Origin: an uncultured Bacilli bacterium
GTDB taxonomy: Bacteria > Bacillota_I > Bacilli_A > RF39 > UBA660
Direction of reading: 5' to 3'
Assembly (NCBI GenBank): GCA_949425635.1
Contig: CASPWD010000008.1
Coordinates: forward strand, 1 to 64,000
DNA: 64,000 bases
The notes under the pieces were generated by a model, which was not told the DNA's origin, searched no databases, and saw only the letters and a program-made list of their open reading frames with translations. Numbering within the stretch: position 1 is the stretch's first letter; each line of letters opens with the position of its first letter. This document shows, piece by piece, positions 28,025 through 37,190 of this stretch. Position numbers and translations under genes: made by a program.

Positions 28025-29101
28025 TTAATTCCAAAAATTGTATTCATTTTCTTTAAATCTATTTTGCTCTTCGATAATAATTATAAATCTTTTTAAATCT
28101 TCCAAAAAGTAAATTCTATCTTTGAATATAATTTTTTCTCCATCATATAAGTACAAATGTAACGAACCATATATCTTTCTTATTTTGCAATGGTATGTAT
28201 TTCTACCAACAATACTATTAAATGTATAAACTTCTATTGCCTCTTTTCCAATCACTTTATTACTATATTCAAAATTGTCAAAAATGATTTCATGATTAGT
28301 GTTTTTTAAAAATTTTGGTATTTGATTCAACACTTTTTTATCTTCATCTATTAAAAAATTAGGTTTTACTATAATGTTTGATTCTTTTTTATTGAAAACT
28401 TTTATAATATTTTTAAATATTTTATCTTCTTCTTTCGTTAAGTTTTCTATATCTTTTTTTGGCAAATTATATATAAACATTATCTCAACATCATTCAAAT
28501 TTTTACTAATTTTATAAACAAATTTTTTTAATAAAGTATCTTCTTTATCAACTTTGTAGTTCATTATATATTTATTACTAACTTTACCAAAGTAAATGTT
28601 ATAAAATAGTTTCATCTTATTAAGACCAGTAAAAAAATCATCAAACAGTAATATATTATTTTTTCTTACTATTTTTTGTTCAGATAATTCAGTATATTTA
28701 TTGAAAACATCTCCTGCTAAATCACTGCAAAAACAAGTCAATTTATTTTCATCTTCAAAATAATTATCGAGAAAAGTTTTAGAAATGCTTTTTCTTTTAT
28801 GGATTATTTCTAATGTTTCTAATAAACTATTAAAATAAACTAAAATATAAGTTAATGATAAATTAGATAAATAACTTTCTCTAGTGAACTTATATCGCCT
28901 TCTACTTAACTCAAATACCTTTAAAAGGTCTTTATCATTAAAGTAATTTATAATTATTTCTCTACGACTTAACTTATACTTTTCTAAAATATCTTTAATC
29001 AGATTTAATAATTGTTTATTACTTTTTATTATTAATTGCTCATTGCTTATTGTTTCAAATGAAATGTCCATCTTCATGCTATCTTCCCCACTTGTCCTCA
29101 T
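28025..29101 (-). CDS. Uncharacterised protein, shares a C-terminal domain with the 29079-30434 product
   Basis: C-terminal YHCKIRKIYGSLHLYLYDGEKIIFKDRIYFLEDLKRFIIIIEE. Confidence 0.6.
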   Translation of the reverse strand: MRTSGEDSMKMDISFETISNEQLIIKSNKQLLNLIKDILEKYKLSRREIIINYFNDKDLLKVFELSRRRYKFTRESYLSNLSLTYILVYFNSLLETLEIIHKRKSISKTFLDNYFEDENKLTCFCSDLAGDVFNKYTELSEQKIVRKNNILLFDDFFTGLNKMKLFYNIYFGKVSNKYIMNYKVDKEDTLLKKFVYKISKNLNDVEIMFIYNLPKKDIENLTKEEDKIFKNIIKVFNKKESNIIVKPNFLIDEDKKVLNQIPKFLKNTNHEIIFDNFEYSNKVIGKEAIEVYTFNSIVGRNTYHCKIRKIYGSLHLYLYDGEKIIFKDRIYFLEDLKRFIIIIEEQNRFKENEYNFWN

Positions 29102-30434
29102 ATTTTATAAACTCTACTATTCTTGTTGCATCTTCTTTTGTAAATATCCTATCCTTAAAGATATTTTCCTTTTTATAAGTTACATATGTAAACAACATAC
29201 CTTTTAATTTTGCAATTTTAATTTCATACTCTTTACTATTGATACTAATTATTCCTTCAAACAGTTTAATCATATATTCATTTTCTATATCTTTTAAAAT
29301 AACAAAGTTAGTAGCGACCATTCCTTCAATATGAACTATAGTATTTTTCAATTTTTCAACATATTCTTGAATTAGTTTATTTTCACTTACATTAACATCA
29401 TTACTTATAGCAATTGCTTTTGGATTAGACATTATTAAATCCTCAACAATTCTATCAATTTTTGATATATCAATAGATGATAAATCTTTTTCTCTAATAA
29501 ACGAAAGATAATATAAATCTAAAATACTACTATCAGACCATTTTTCGCTTATTCTATGAATTTGCATTAATATATCTTTATTTTGAGTTCTCTCAAAAGT
29601 TCTTATCTTTGAATTTGTATTCATTCCAAATTTTACATAATACTGCGTTTTTGTTTTTAGAAACCCTTGTTTAAATCTTCTTACTAATAAATGCTCTGCA
29701 TTTATTAAAATCTCTTTCTTATCTATTTCTTTATTTTGAACTACATTATATAATCTTTGAAAATTATTTTTTTGATCAAATAATATATTTATCATAAATT
29801 GTAATAAAAACTCATTATTTCTTTGAAAGGTAAAGTCAACTTTTGAAATATAACAATCGAAATAAATCATTAAATTAAATAAACTATATTTTGAGAATAT
29901 TAATTGATTCCTATATCTGTTATTGTCAGAAAAAAATAATAAATCCAAATCTAATTCATCCATTAATCTATAAATAACATCTCCATATAAAAAATTATTT
30001 TTTACTATAATAATTTTAATAATATCTAAAAATTCTAATTGATTTTCTAGGAGATTTTGACTGTAATTATTTTCATAAGAACATTTACTTTTACTAACAT
30101 ATTTTTTTCGCTCAATTATACTTTCTTTTATCCACTGTTTAATATTATCAAAACTTATAGTACTTATAATAATATTTTGTAATTCATAATTATCTATAAG
30201 AGTTTTTAAGGCATCTACTTTCTTCTCGCTATCTATAAAATCAAAATAATTTTCAAGAATTACAATAATTTCTTTTTGCTTTGTTTTATTTTTTTCATCA
30301 AAGAAAGATTTTATTACATTACAATGTAACAGACTTCTAACTACGCTATATGGATGCTTAATATCCATTTCTTCTACTATCTTTATTGTACTACTTACTT
30401 CCCTATTATGATTCATGTCACCATTTCCTTTCAA
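29079..30434 (-). CDS. Uncharacterised protein, paralogous C-terminal domain
   Basis: C-terminal YEIKIAKLKGMLFTYVTYKKENIFKDRIFTKEDATRIVEFIKYED; overlaps next ORF. Confidence 0.6.
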   Translation of the reverse strand: MKGNGDMNHNREVSSTIKIVEEMDIKHPYSVVRSLLHCNVIKSFFDEKNKTKQKEIIVILENYFDFIDSEKKVDALKTLIDNYELQNIIISTISFDNIKQWIKESIIERKKYVSKSKCSYENNYSQNLLENQLEFLDIIKIIIVKNNFLYGDVIYRLMDELDLDLLFFSDNNRYRNQLIFSKYSLFNLMIYFDCYISKVDFTFQRNNEFLLQFMINILFDQKNNFQRLYNVVQNKEIDKKEILINAEHLLVRRFKQGFLKTKTQYYVKFGMNTNSKIRTFERTQNKDILMQIHRISEKWSDSSILDLYYLSFIREKDLSSIDISKIDRIVEDLIMSNPKAIAISNDVNVSENKLIQEYVEKLKNTIVHIEGMVATNFVILKDIENEYMIKLFEGIISINSKEYEIKIAKLKGMLFTYVTYKKENIFKDRIFTKEDATRIVEFIKYEDKWGR

Positions 30435-30544
30435 AATAAATTAACAATTTTAATGGGTATTAAGTTTATTAAGATATAACTTTATAATTTATATGTAAAT
30501 AATTTTTATATTTTTAACTAATACTATAAGAAAGAAGGTGCAAA

Positions 30545-30808
30545 ATGAACACACAAGAATTACTTGGTCTTAATACAAAATGGTATAGATACCAAAAGAA
30601 AATGACACAAGAACAATTTGCTGAAAAGACAAAATTTAAAATGGCATATATCAGTCTTATTGAATGTGGTCATGCAAATCCAACTTGTAGTAATATTGAT
30701 ATAATTTCTGATGCACTAGATATTGAAGTCATAAATCTATTTAATAAACAAACAGCCATTAAAGCTAAAAAATTACCAGCTCGAGTTGATCAATATAATC
30801 GTAGATAA
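30545..30808 (+). CDS. XRE-family HTH regulator
   Basis: LGLNTKWYRYQKKMTQEQFAEKTKFKMAYISLIECGHANPT. Confidence 0.8.
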   Translation: MNTQELLGLNTKWYRYQKKMTQEQFAEKTKFKMAYISLIECGHANPTCSNIDIISDALDIEVINLFNKQTAIKAKKLPARVDQYNRR

Positions 30809-30832
30809 TAAATAATTTAATAAAAATGAATA

Positions 30833-30873
30833 AAGTGGTAGTACTGCTCTAAATAAAATACTACCACTTTTTA
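30833..30873 (+). terminator. Intrinsic terminator of 30545-30808
   Basis: 11-bp perfect stem AAGTGGTAGTA/TACTACCACTT + T-run. Confidence 0.8.
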
Positions 30874-30940
30874 TATTATAAATTGTTAATTTATAAATTA
30901 TCTACTTCACAAAGTTTATCATACTGTCAAGCATAAGTCA

Positions 30941-30952
30941 ACGCATATGCGT
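30941..30952. promoter_or_regulatory. 12-bp palindrome ACGCATATGCGT upstream of XRE gene
   Basis: Perfect palindrome read directly. Confidence 0.45.
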
Positions 30953-31015
30953 AAATTTTTATTTCTCTATTTTGATAAAATTATATATGAAATTAAAGAA
31001 AGTGAGGTGGATACT

Positions 31016-31258
31016 ATGACTTTTCAAGAAGCAGTTAGTAAAAGAATTTTTGAATTATGTGAAAAGTTTAATTATACACCTAATGGGTTAGCAGAAGCAT
31101 CATGTGTTCCACCTTCATCTCTGCAAAATATTACCAGTTGTAGAAATACTAATCCAAGTTCATTTGTCATTTTCCTATTATGTAATACTTTAGGAATCAC
31201 AATAAAAGATTTTTTCGATAGTGATTTATTTAATCCTAAAAATATAATTATTCAATAG
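31016..31258 (+). CDS. XRE/Cro-like regulator (start trimmed to MTFQEAVSKRIFEL)
   Basis: HTH NYTPNGLAEASCVPPSSLQNI; GTGAGGTGGATACT SD. Confidence 0.7.
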   Translation: MTFQEAVSKRIFELCEKFNYTPNGLAEASCVPPSSLQNITSCRNTNPSSFVIFLLCNTLGITIKDFFDSDLFNPKNIIIQ

Positions 31259-31287
31259 TTTGTTAGTAAAGCAAACTATTTTTTTAT
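31254..31287. terminator. Terminator between convergent genes
   Basis: AATAGTTTG-N9-CAAACTATT + T-run. Confidence 0.7.
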
Positions 31288-32057
31288 CGCTCATATTCTT
31301 CATATAAATCATAATCATCATCCCATAAATTCTCAATAGGATTTTTTAATTTATTGATATTACTCATGATAGCACTTTTAAAATAACCAAACTTATTCTC
31401 AATTCGATTTCCATCTTCATCTGCAAAATCTCGTTTTAATACTCTAGGTACTATATAATGTATAATTTGAATTAAATCTTTGTATGAATTATCATCTCCT
31501 AATAAATCTTCAAACAATTTATCATAATAGAAAATTTGAGTATCTGCTTCACTTATATATCCCCTGTCAATAAGTTCTAATGTTAAAATATTATGTTCTT
31601 CAGCAACAAAAAAAGATGATATGGTTTTATCATCTTTATCTATTTGTTTATTAATATTTTGTATATTAGTATTTATTTGTAGTTGATTTTCCACATTTGG
31701 ATTATCCATGTATGGACTTTCCATATCTGGATTATTTTCGTTATCTTGTTCTAATATATAAGGCTTTTCATATATCAAATAATTATACTCAAAATACCCT
31801 TTATTTCCTCTTACCTTTTCTATTTCTAAATAATGATTATCTTGTAATTCCTTTAATGTTGATCTAATTGCATCTCTATTCTCTTTGCTAATAGCACATA
31901 AACCTTTTAAAGAGTAATCCCAATCTGGAGGCAAACTCAACATGAAAGAAAGTAAACCTTTTGCTTTAAAACTTAAATTCCTATCTCTTAAATGGAAATT
32001 AGACATTATTGTAAAATCTTTTGTTTTTTCTATTTTAAATACAGACATTTTATTCAC
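31284..32057 (-). CDS. Replication-initiator-like winged-helix protein (RepA/DnaD-like)
   Basis: FTIMSNFHLRDRNLSFKAKGLLSFMLSLPPDWDYSLKGLCAISKENRDAIRSTLKELQDNHYL. Confidence 0.7.
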   Translation of the reverse strand: MNKMSVFKIEKTKDFTIMSNFHLRDRNLSFKAKGLLSFMLSLPPDWDYSLKGLCAISKENRDAIRSTLKELQDNHYLEIEKVRGNKGYFEYNYLIYEKPYILEQDNENNPDMESPYMDNPNVENQLQINTNIQNINKQIDKDDKTISSFFVAEEHNILTLELIDRGYISEADTQIFYYDKLFEDLLGDDNSYKDLIQIIHYIVPRVLKRDFADEDGNRIENKFGYFKSAIMSNINKLKNPIENLWDDDYDLYEEYER

Positions 32058-32072
32058 CCCCTAAATTTTTAC

Positions 32073-32102
32073 AAAAAAAAGAATATAGATTCATCTATAC
32101 TC
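32073..32102 (-). terminator. Terminator after full-length serS
   Basis: GAGTATAGATGAATCTATATTC + T8 on minus strand. Confidence 0.65.
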
Positions 32103-32116
32103 GTTTTCAAATTTAA

Positions 32117-33412
32117 TTATTTTTGTTTTGGTCTAATAACTTCTAAACCACCCATATAAGGTTGTAAAACCTTTGGAATTATTATGCTGCCATCACTTTG
32201 GTAGCCAGACTCGATTATTGCGATAAGTGAGCGTGGGCTTGCAATCACTGTGTTGTTTAGTGTTGAAAGGAATTGATTACCATTTTCAGTTTTCATTCTT
32301 ATACCTAATCTTCTTGCTTGAGCATCTCCTAAAGTTGAACAAGAACCAACTTCAAAATATTTTTGTTGTCTTGGACTCCATGCTTCAACATCACAAGATT
32401 TAACTTTTAAATCTGCTAAATCTCCACTACAACACTCTAATGTTCTTACTGAAACATCTAAACTTCTAAAGAATTCTACTGTATAACTCCACATTTTGTT
32501 ATACCATTCCATAGCATCTTCTGGTTTACAAAGTACTACCATTTCTTGTTTTTCAAATTGATGAACTCTATATAATCCTCTTTCTTCAAGACCATGAGAA
32601 CCTACTTCTTTTCTAAAACATGGAGAATAACTTGTCATAGCAATTGGTAGTTCTTTTTCATCTATAATTTGTCCTTTAAATTTACCTATCATACTATGTT
32701 CACTTGTACCAATTAAATATAAATCTTCTCCCTCGATTTTATACATCATAGCATCCATTTCTGCAAATGACATAACACCTGTTACAACATCACTACGAAT
32801 CATAAATGGTGGTATTGCATATGTAAATCCTTTACTTATCATGAAATCTCTTGCATATGCAATTGTTGCTTCATGTAATCGTGCAATATCTCCTACTAAA
32901 TAATAAAAACCATTTCCACTTGTTCTTCCTGCACTGTCTTTATCAAGACCACCTAATGCTTCACAAATATCTGCATGATATGGTATTTCATAATCTCTTA
33001 CAAATGGTTCTCCAAATTTTTCTATTTCTACATTTTCACTATCATCTTTACCAATTGGCACACTATCATCAATAATATTTGGAATTACCATCATTTTACT
33101 TTTTAAGTTTTCAGATAATTCACTTTCTTCTTTTTCTATACTTTCTAATTGATTGTTAATTTCTACTACCCTTTGCTTTTTAGCATTTGCTTCATCAACT
33201 TTCTTATCTCTAAATAAAGCTCCTATTTCATCACTTGTTGCATTTCTTTCTTGTCTTAAACTATCCCCTGTTGATTTTAACTCTCTAATTTTTTGATCCA
33301 ATTCAATTACCTCATCTACTAAAGGTAATTTCTCATCTTGAAATTTCTTCTTTATATTTTCCTTTACTTTATCCTTATTTTCTCGTACGAATTTTATATC
33401 TAACATTTCCAA
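32117..33412 (-). CDS. serS: Seryl-tRNA synthetase, full length (second, element-side copy)
   Basis: SerRS coiled-coil arm; TSEHSMIGKF, SPCFRKEVGSHG (motif 2), STLNNTVIASPRSLIAIIESGYQSDGSIIIPKVLQPYMGG (motif 3 and C-terminus). Confidence 0.92.
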   Translation of the reverse strand: MEMLDIKFVRENKDKVKENIKKKFQDEKLPLVDEVIELDQKIRELKSTGDSLRQERNATSDEIGALFRDKKVDEANAKKQRVVEINNQLESIEKEESELSENLKSKMMVIPNIIDDSVPIGKDDSENVEIEKFGEPFVRDYEIPYHADICEALGGLDKDSAGRTSGNGFYYLVGDIARLHEATIAYARDFMISKGFTYAIPPFMIRSDVVTGVMSFAEMDAMMYKIEGEDLYLIGTSEHSMIGKFKGQIIDEKELPIAMTSYSPCFRKEVGSHGLEERGLYRVHQFEKQEMVVLCKPEDAMEWYNKMWSYTVEFFRSLDVSVRTLECCSGDLADLKVKSCDVEAWSPRQQKYFEVGSCSTLGDAQARRLGIRMKTENGNQFLSTLNNTVIASPRSLIAIIESGYQSDGSIIIPKVLQPYMGGLEVIRPKQK

Positions 33413-33552
33413 TCTTCCTTTCTTACTAGGTATTATACCTCAACCATTTTTTATATTATTTGTGAGAATTTTTAGTAATTGCCTTTATACACAAACAGCA
33501 ACAATAACTTTCACATTTTCTAGATAAAATTTAACATTATTTTCGTTAATTG

Positions 33553-34791
33553 TTAAGCACTTATGAGAGTCGATTTTGCTTGAAAATTCAAGGATTTCAA
33601 CCAATTTCCTACTTGAGTGCATATGGCTACTACAGGATTATTTAGTGTATGAACATAATATGTTCCGTTTTCTCCTTTAGTACGTATACCTAAACGTCTT
33701 GCTTGAGCGTCACCTAAGTTAGAGCAACTAGCTACTTCAAAGTATTTTTGTTGACGAGGACTCCATGCTTCGATATCACAAGATTTAACTTTAAGATCAG
33801 CCAAGTCTCCACTACAGCATTCTAATTGTCTTACTGGAATGTCCCAACTTCTAAATAAATCTACTGTTAATTTCCACATTTTATTGTACCAATCCATAGA
33901 TTCTTCTGGTTCACAAACAACAATCATCTCTTGCTTTTCAAATTGATGAACTCTATATAGTCCTCTTTCTTCTAGACCATGAGATCCACCTTCTTTTCTA
34001 AAACATGGAGAATATGATGTCATATTAATTGGTAAAGTATCTTGTTTAATTATTTGATCTTTAAATTTACCAATCATACTATGTTCAGAAGTACCAATTA
34101 AGTATAAATCTTCTCCTTCTATTTTATACATCATTGCTTCCATTTCTGGGAATGACATAACACCTGTAACAACATCACTATGAATCATAAATGGTGGAAT
34201 TGCATAAGTGAAGCCGTGGTCAATCATATAGTCTCTTGCACATGCTAGCATTGCTTCATGTAAACGAGCCACATCACCAAGTAAATAGTAGAATCCTTCT
34301 CCACTAGTACGTCCTGCTGCTTCTTTATCTAAGCCATTAAAAGATGCTACGATATCAGCATGATATGGGATTTCGTATTCAGGAACTACTGGTTCTCCAA
34401 ATCTTTCTACTTCAACGTTTTCAGAATCATCTTTCCCTACTGGAACAGATGCGTCCATAATATTTGGGATTACCATCATACGACTCTTGATTTCTTTATC
34501 TAATTCCACTTTCGTATTTTCTAGTTCAGTTATTTTAGTTGCCATAGTAGCTATTTCTTCTTTAATAGCGTTTGCTTCATCGATTTTTTTATCTTTCATT
34601 AACATACCGATTTCAGCACTCTTTTTATTTTTATCCGCTTTTAAATCGTCTGCTGCTTTTTGAGCTTCTCTAACTTTAATGTCCATTTCATAAACTTCAT
34701 CTACTAATGGAAGTTTTTCGTCTTGGAATTTTTTCTTAATATTTTCTTTTACTAACTCTCTATTTTCTCTTATTAATTTAATATCTATCAT
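33553..34791 (-). pseudogene. serS: Seryl-tRNA synthetase truncated before motif 3; ends with 23 unrelated residues (33553-33624)
   Basis: Homologous to the 32117 copy until HTLNNPVVA, then ICTQVGNWLKSLNFQAKSTLISA. Confidence 0.85.
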
Positions 34792-35312
34792 AATATCTCT
34801 CCTCTTTCTTTTAGATAATCTTCTAATCTTATTATTTCATCTTTATATTTATTTATTAGATGATTCCTTGTTTTTTCATCTAATTTATTTAATCGTTCTT
34901 GATTAAAGTTATCACTCATATCTGAGTATTTTAATTTGATGGCTTCAATGTTACCACTTTCTAATATTTTAGTAATTTTATTGTGATATTTTTCTTGCCA
35001 TTTTTCTTTATTTAAAGAAATAGTATTTGGTTCATTCGTTACTAATCTAACAACATCAATAATTTCTTTATTAAAACCTAATGCTTTTAAATCATCAAAA
35101 GTTGTACTAGTATCTTCTACTGTATCATGTAACAGACCTGCTATTTTTGTATTGGGATTGCTTAATTTATTACTCACTCTTAATAAATGATTGATATAAG
35201 GTTCTCCCTCTTTGTCTGTTTTATTTTTAAAAAGATACTCTACTAATTTTAACGATCGTTTATAATCATCAGTGATTAATATTAATTCATCATATAATGA
35301 CTTTTTTATCAT
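34788..35312 (-). CDS. HD-domain (p)ppGpp hydrolase-like phosphohydrolase (start trimmed to MIKKSLYDEL)
   Basis: YINHLLRVSNKL...AGLLHDTVEDTSTTF. Confidence 0.8.
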   Translation of the reverse strand: MIKKSLYDELILITDDYKRSLKLVEYLFKNKTDKEGEPYINHLLRVSNKLSNPNTKIAGLLHDTVEDTSTTFDDLKALGFNKEIIDVVRLVTNEPNTISLNKEKWQEKYHNKITKILESGNIEAIKLKYSDMSDNFNQERLNKLDEKTRNHLINKYKDEIIRLEDYLKERGEIL

Positions 35313-35329
35313 ACTATTCCTCCTAAAGA

Positions 35330-35520
35330 AAAAAGGATGGTACAAAAGGAGTGCAAAAGCACGGTACCATCCTTAGATTAACTTAATTTAAATAACGGGA
35401 ATTACCCGGCAGTGATTAGCTGCTCTAGAAAGTAGATTCATTTATAAACTTAGTTCTGTTTACATCAACCACAGACTTTCTATGCTAAGTAAGATAAATT
35501 ACTGGTCTTTCTTAATCGAT
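35330..35520 (-). ncRNA. T-box leader (putative tRNA-Ser specific) upstream of HD-serS
   Basis: T-box core GGATGGTACCGTGC (35359-35372) and terminator hairpin 35333-35374 followed by T-run; specifier-like GAATCTAC with UCU (35434-35436). Confidence 0.88.
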
Positions 35521-35559
35521 TTATGTGATTATTTTATAATTTTTTTGATTTGTTGTCAA

Positions 35560-35919
35560 CTATTCATAATTGTTTATACAATTGTTATTATAATCATTTT
35601 TGTATTCTGAAATATTATTTATAAAATAGTAATTCGTGTCTTCATCAATAATCATTTCTACAGCTAATGATAAATTTTCTTCTTTTTGATTGGGATAATT
35701 AAATGTATATAGGTATCTAGTTTGATTTTGACAGACTAAATTTAAATTACTAATCTTAGTAATTTCAGAAGAAGTATTTAGTTTATCTAATATTATTTCT
35801 ATAACATGATTTTCATCAATTAAATTAGTTATTTTCTTATTTTCTTTATTACCGAAATTAAAACCAACAACGCTTGATAGTAAAAGTAATAAAATTAAAG
35901 TCATTATTTTTTTATTCAT
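35560..35919 (-). CDS. Small secreted/lipoprotein-like hypothetical protein
   Basis: N-terminal hydrophobic segment. Confidence 0.5.
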   Translation of the reverse strand: MNKKIMTLILLLLLSSVVGFNFGNKENKKITNLIDENHVIEIILDKLNTSSEITKISNLNLVCQNQTRYLYTFNYPNQKEENLSLAVEMIIDEDTNYYFINNISEYKNDYNNNCINNYE

Positions 35920-36346
35920 TACAATAGTTCTCCTTGTCTAAAGGATATTTATTTAATAGTTCTTCGCTAGCAAAGTAGTCTTCAGAATAGTACCCTAATT
36001 TTTTCTCCAAACCGATATAAATAATTCTATAGTCATTAATTAACTCAGGATTTTCATTTGGTGATGAATCGTATTTTTCTAAGTCGATACTATATAGAAT
36101 TTTTTTATCATTGTTACATAATATTTTAATTCCATTGTATTTTCGGTTTTCGAAATCATTATAATCTTGATGTAATGAATGAAGTTGAAGTCGTGCTGTT
36201 TCTAATAAGTCTTCTTCTGTTATATTCGTATTTATATTGTCTATGTTTTTTTGCTTATAATTCGATTTACCAATAAAGTAAAAAACATTAAAAGTTAATA
36301 AAAGTAATAAAATACTAAAAATATAAAATAATCTTTTCTTCATAAA
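35912..36346 (-). CDS. Membrane-anchored hypothetical protein (start trimmed to MKKRLFYIF)
   Basis: N-terminal TM; overlaps next gene. Confidence 0.5.
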   Translation of the reverse strand, partial: FMKKRLFYIFSILLLLLTFNVFYFIGKSNYKQKNIDNINTNITEEDLLETARLQLHSLHQDYNDFENRKYNGIKILCNNDKKILYSIDLEKYDSSPNENPELINDYRIIYIGLEKKLGYYSEDYFASEELLNKYPLDKENYCNE

Positions 36347-36501
36347 TGCCTCGCTATATCTTATTATTCCAATTATAAGGAGAAATATCATAGATTTTTT
36401 TCTTTTTTTGAATATATCATTATAATTTTAAAAAGTATATCGTCTTTTAGTTGAATTAATAAAGACCTAAGTAACTTCTTAGGTCAATTATTATATTTAT
36501 T

Positions 36502-37183
36502 TTATTTTTTTATGATAATTTCAATATTTTTACTTGTATCAGTTGCATTATTAAACGAGTAATTTTCATATAATTTATAGGACAAGTTATTTTTATCTAA
36601 TATTTTTTTAATTTTATCTATTTCATATATTATAAATTCATGAGTATCATTATAACTATGATTATTTATAATATATTCTATTTCTGTATGTTCTTTAAAT
36701 GTATCTTGGTTAAAAGACCATTTCATTATTCTTTTGTAATCTTTATTCACACTTTCTTTTTGACCACTTTGTCGACCATTATGTAAATCAATAATAAGTA
36801 AACCATCTTTATTCAGATGTTTATACCAATGTAAGATGCCTTGTTCAAATTCTTGATAACTTTTCAAATGATTGAAAACAGCAAACATAGAGATGATTAC
36901 ATCATATTGTTTCTTTATTTTAAAGTCTAATAAGTTGCCATTATATAAAGTTCCTTTTGTTCTAGATGATGCTATATTAAGCATTGATGGACTTAAATCT
37001 AATCCTTCTACAGAAAAGCCTTTTTCTTCTAATAAATGCATATGAATGCCTGTACCACATCCGACATCTAGAATTGTTTTTTTTCTTCGATTAATTCCAA
37101 AATATAATTTATTTCTTTTTCATATGATTTGTTACTATAAAACATATCATAATATTGAGCCATATCTTGATATTCGTGCATTT
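36502..37183 (-). pseudogene. Class I SAM-dependent methyltransferase interrupted by a frameshift at an A8 run
   Basis: MHEYQDMAQYYDMFY...LELIEEKK then shift to TILDVGCGTGIHMHLLEEKGFSVEGLDLSPSML. Confidence 0.8.
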
Positions 37184-37190
37184 TTTTGAC

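Noticed and set aside
31284-32057. Evidence that the element is an autonomous plasmid
   Set aside because: A replication-initiator-like gene alone is common in ICEs, and the element is joined to chromosomal genes at serS.
1-33624. Element integrase/recombinase in the window
   Set aside because: No tyrosine recombinase or complete serine recombinase recognised; the 14707-15093 protein lacks catalytic residues. It may lie left of position 1.
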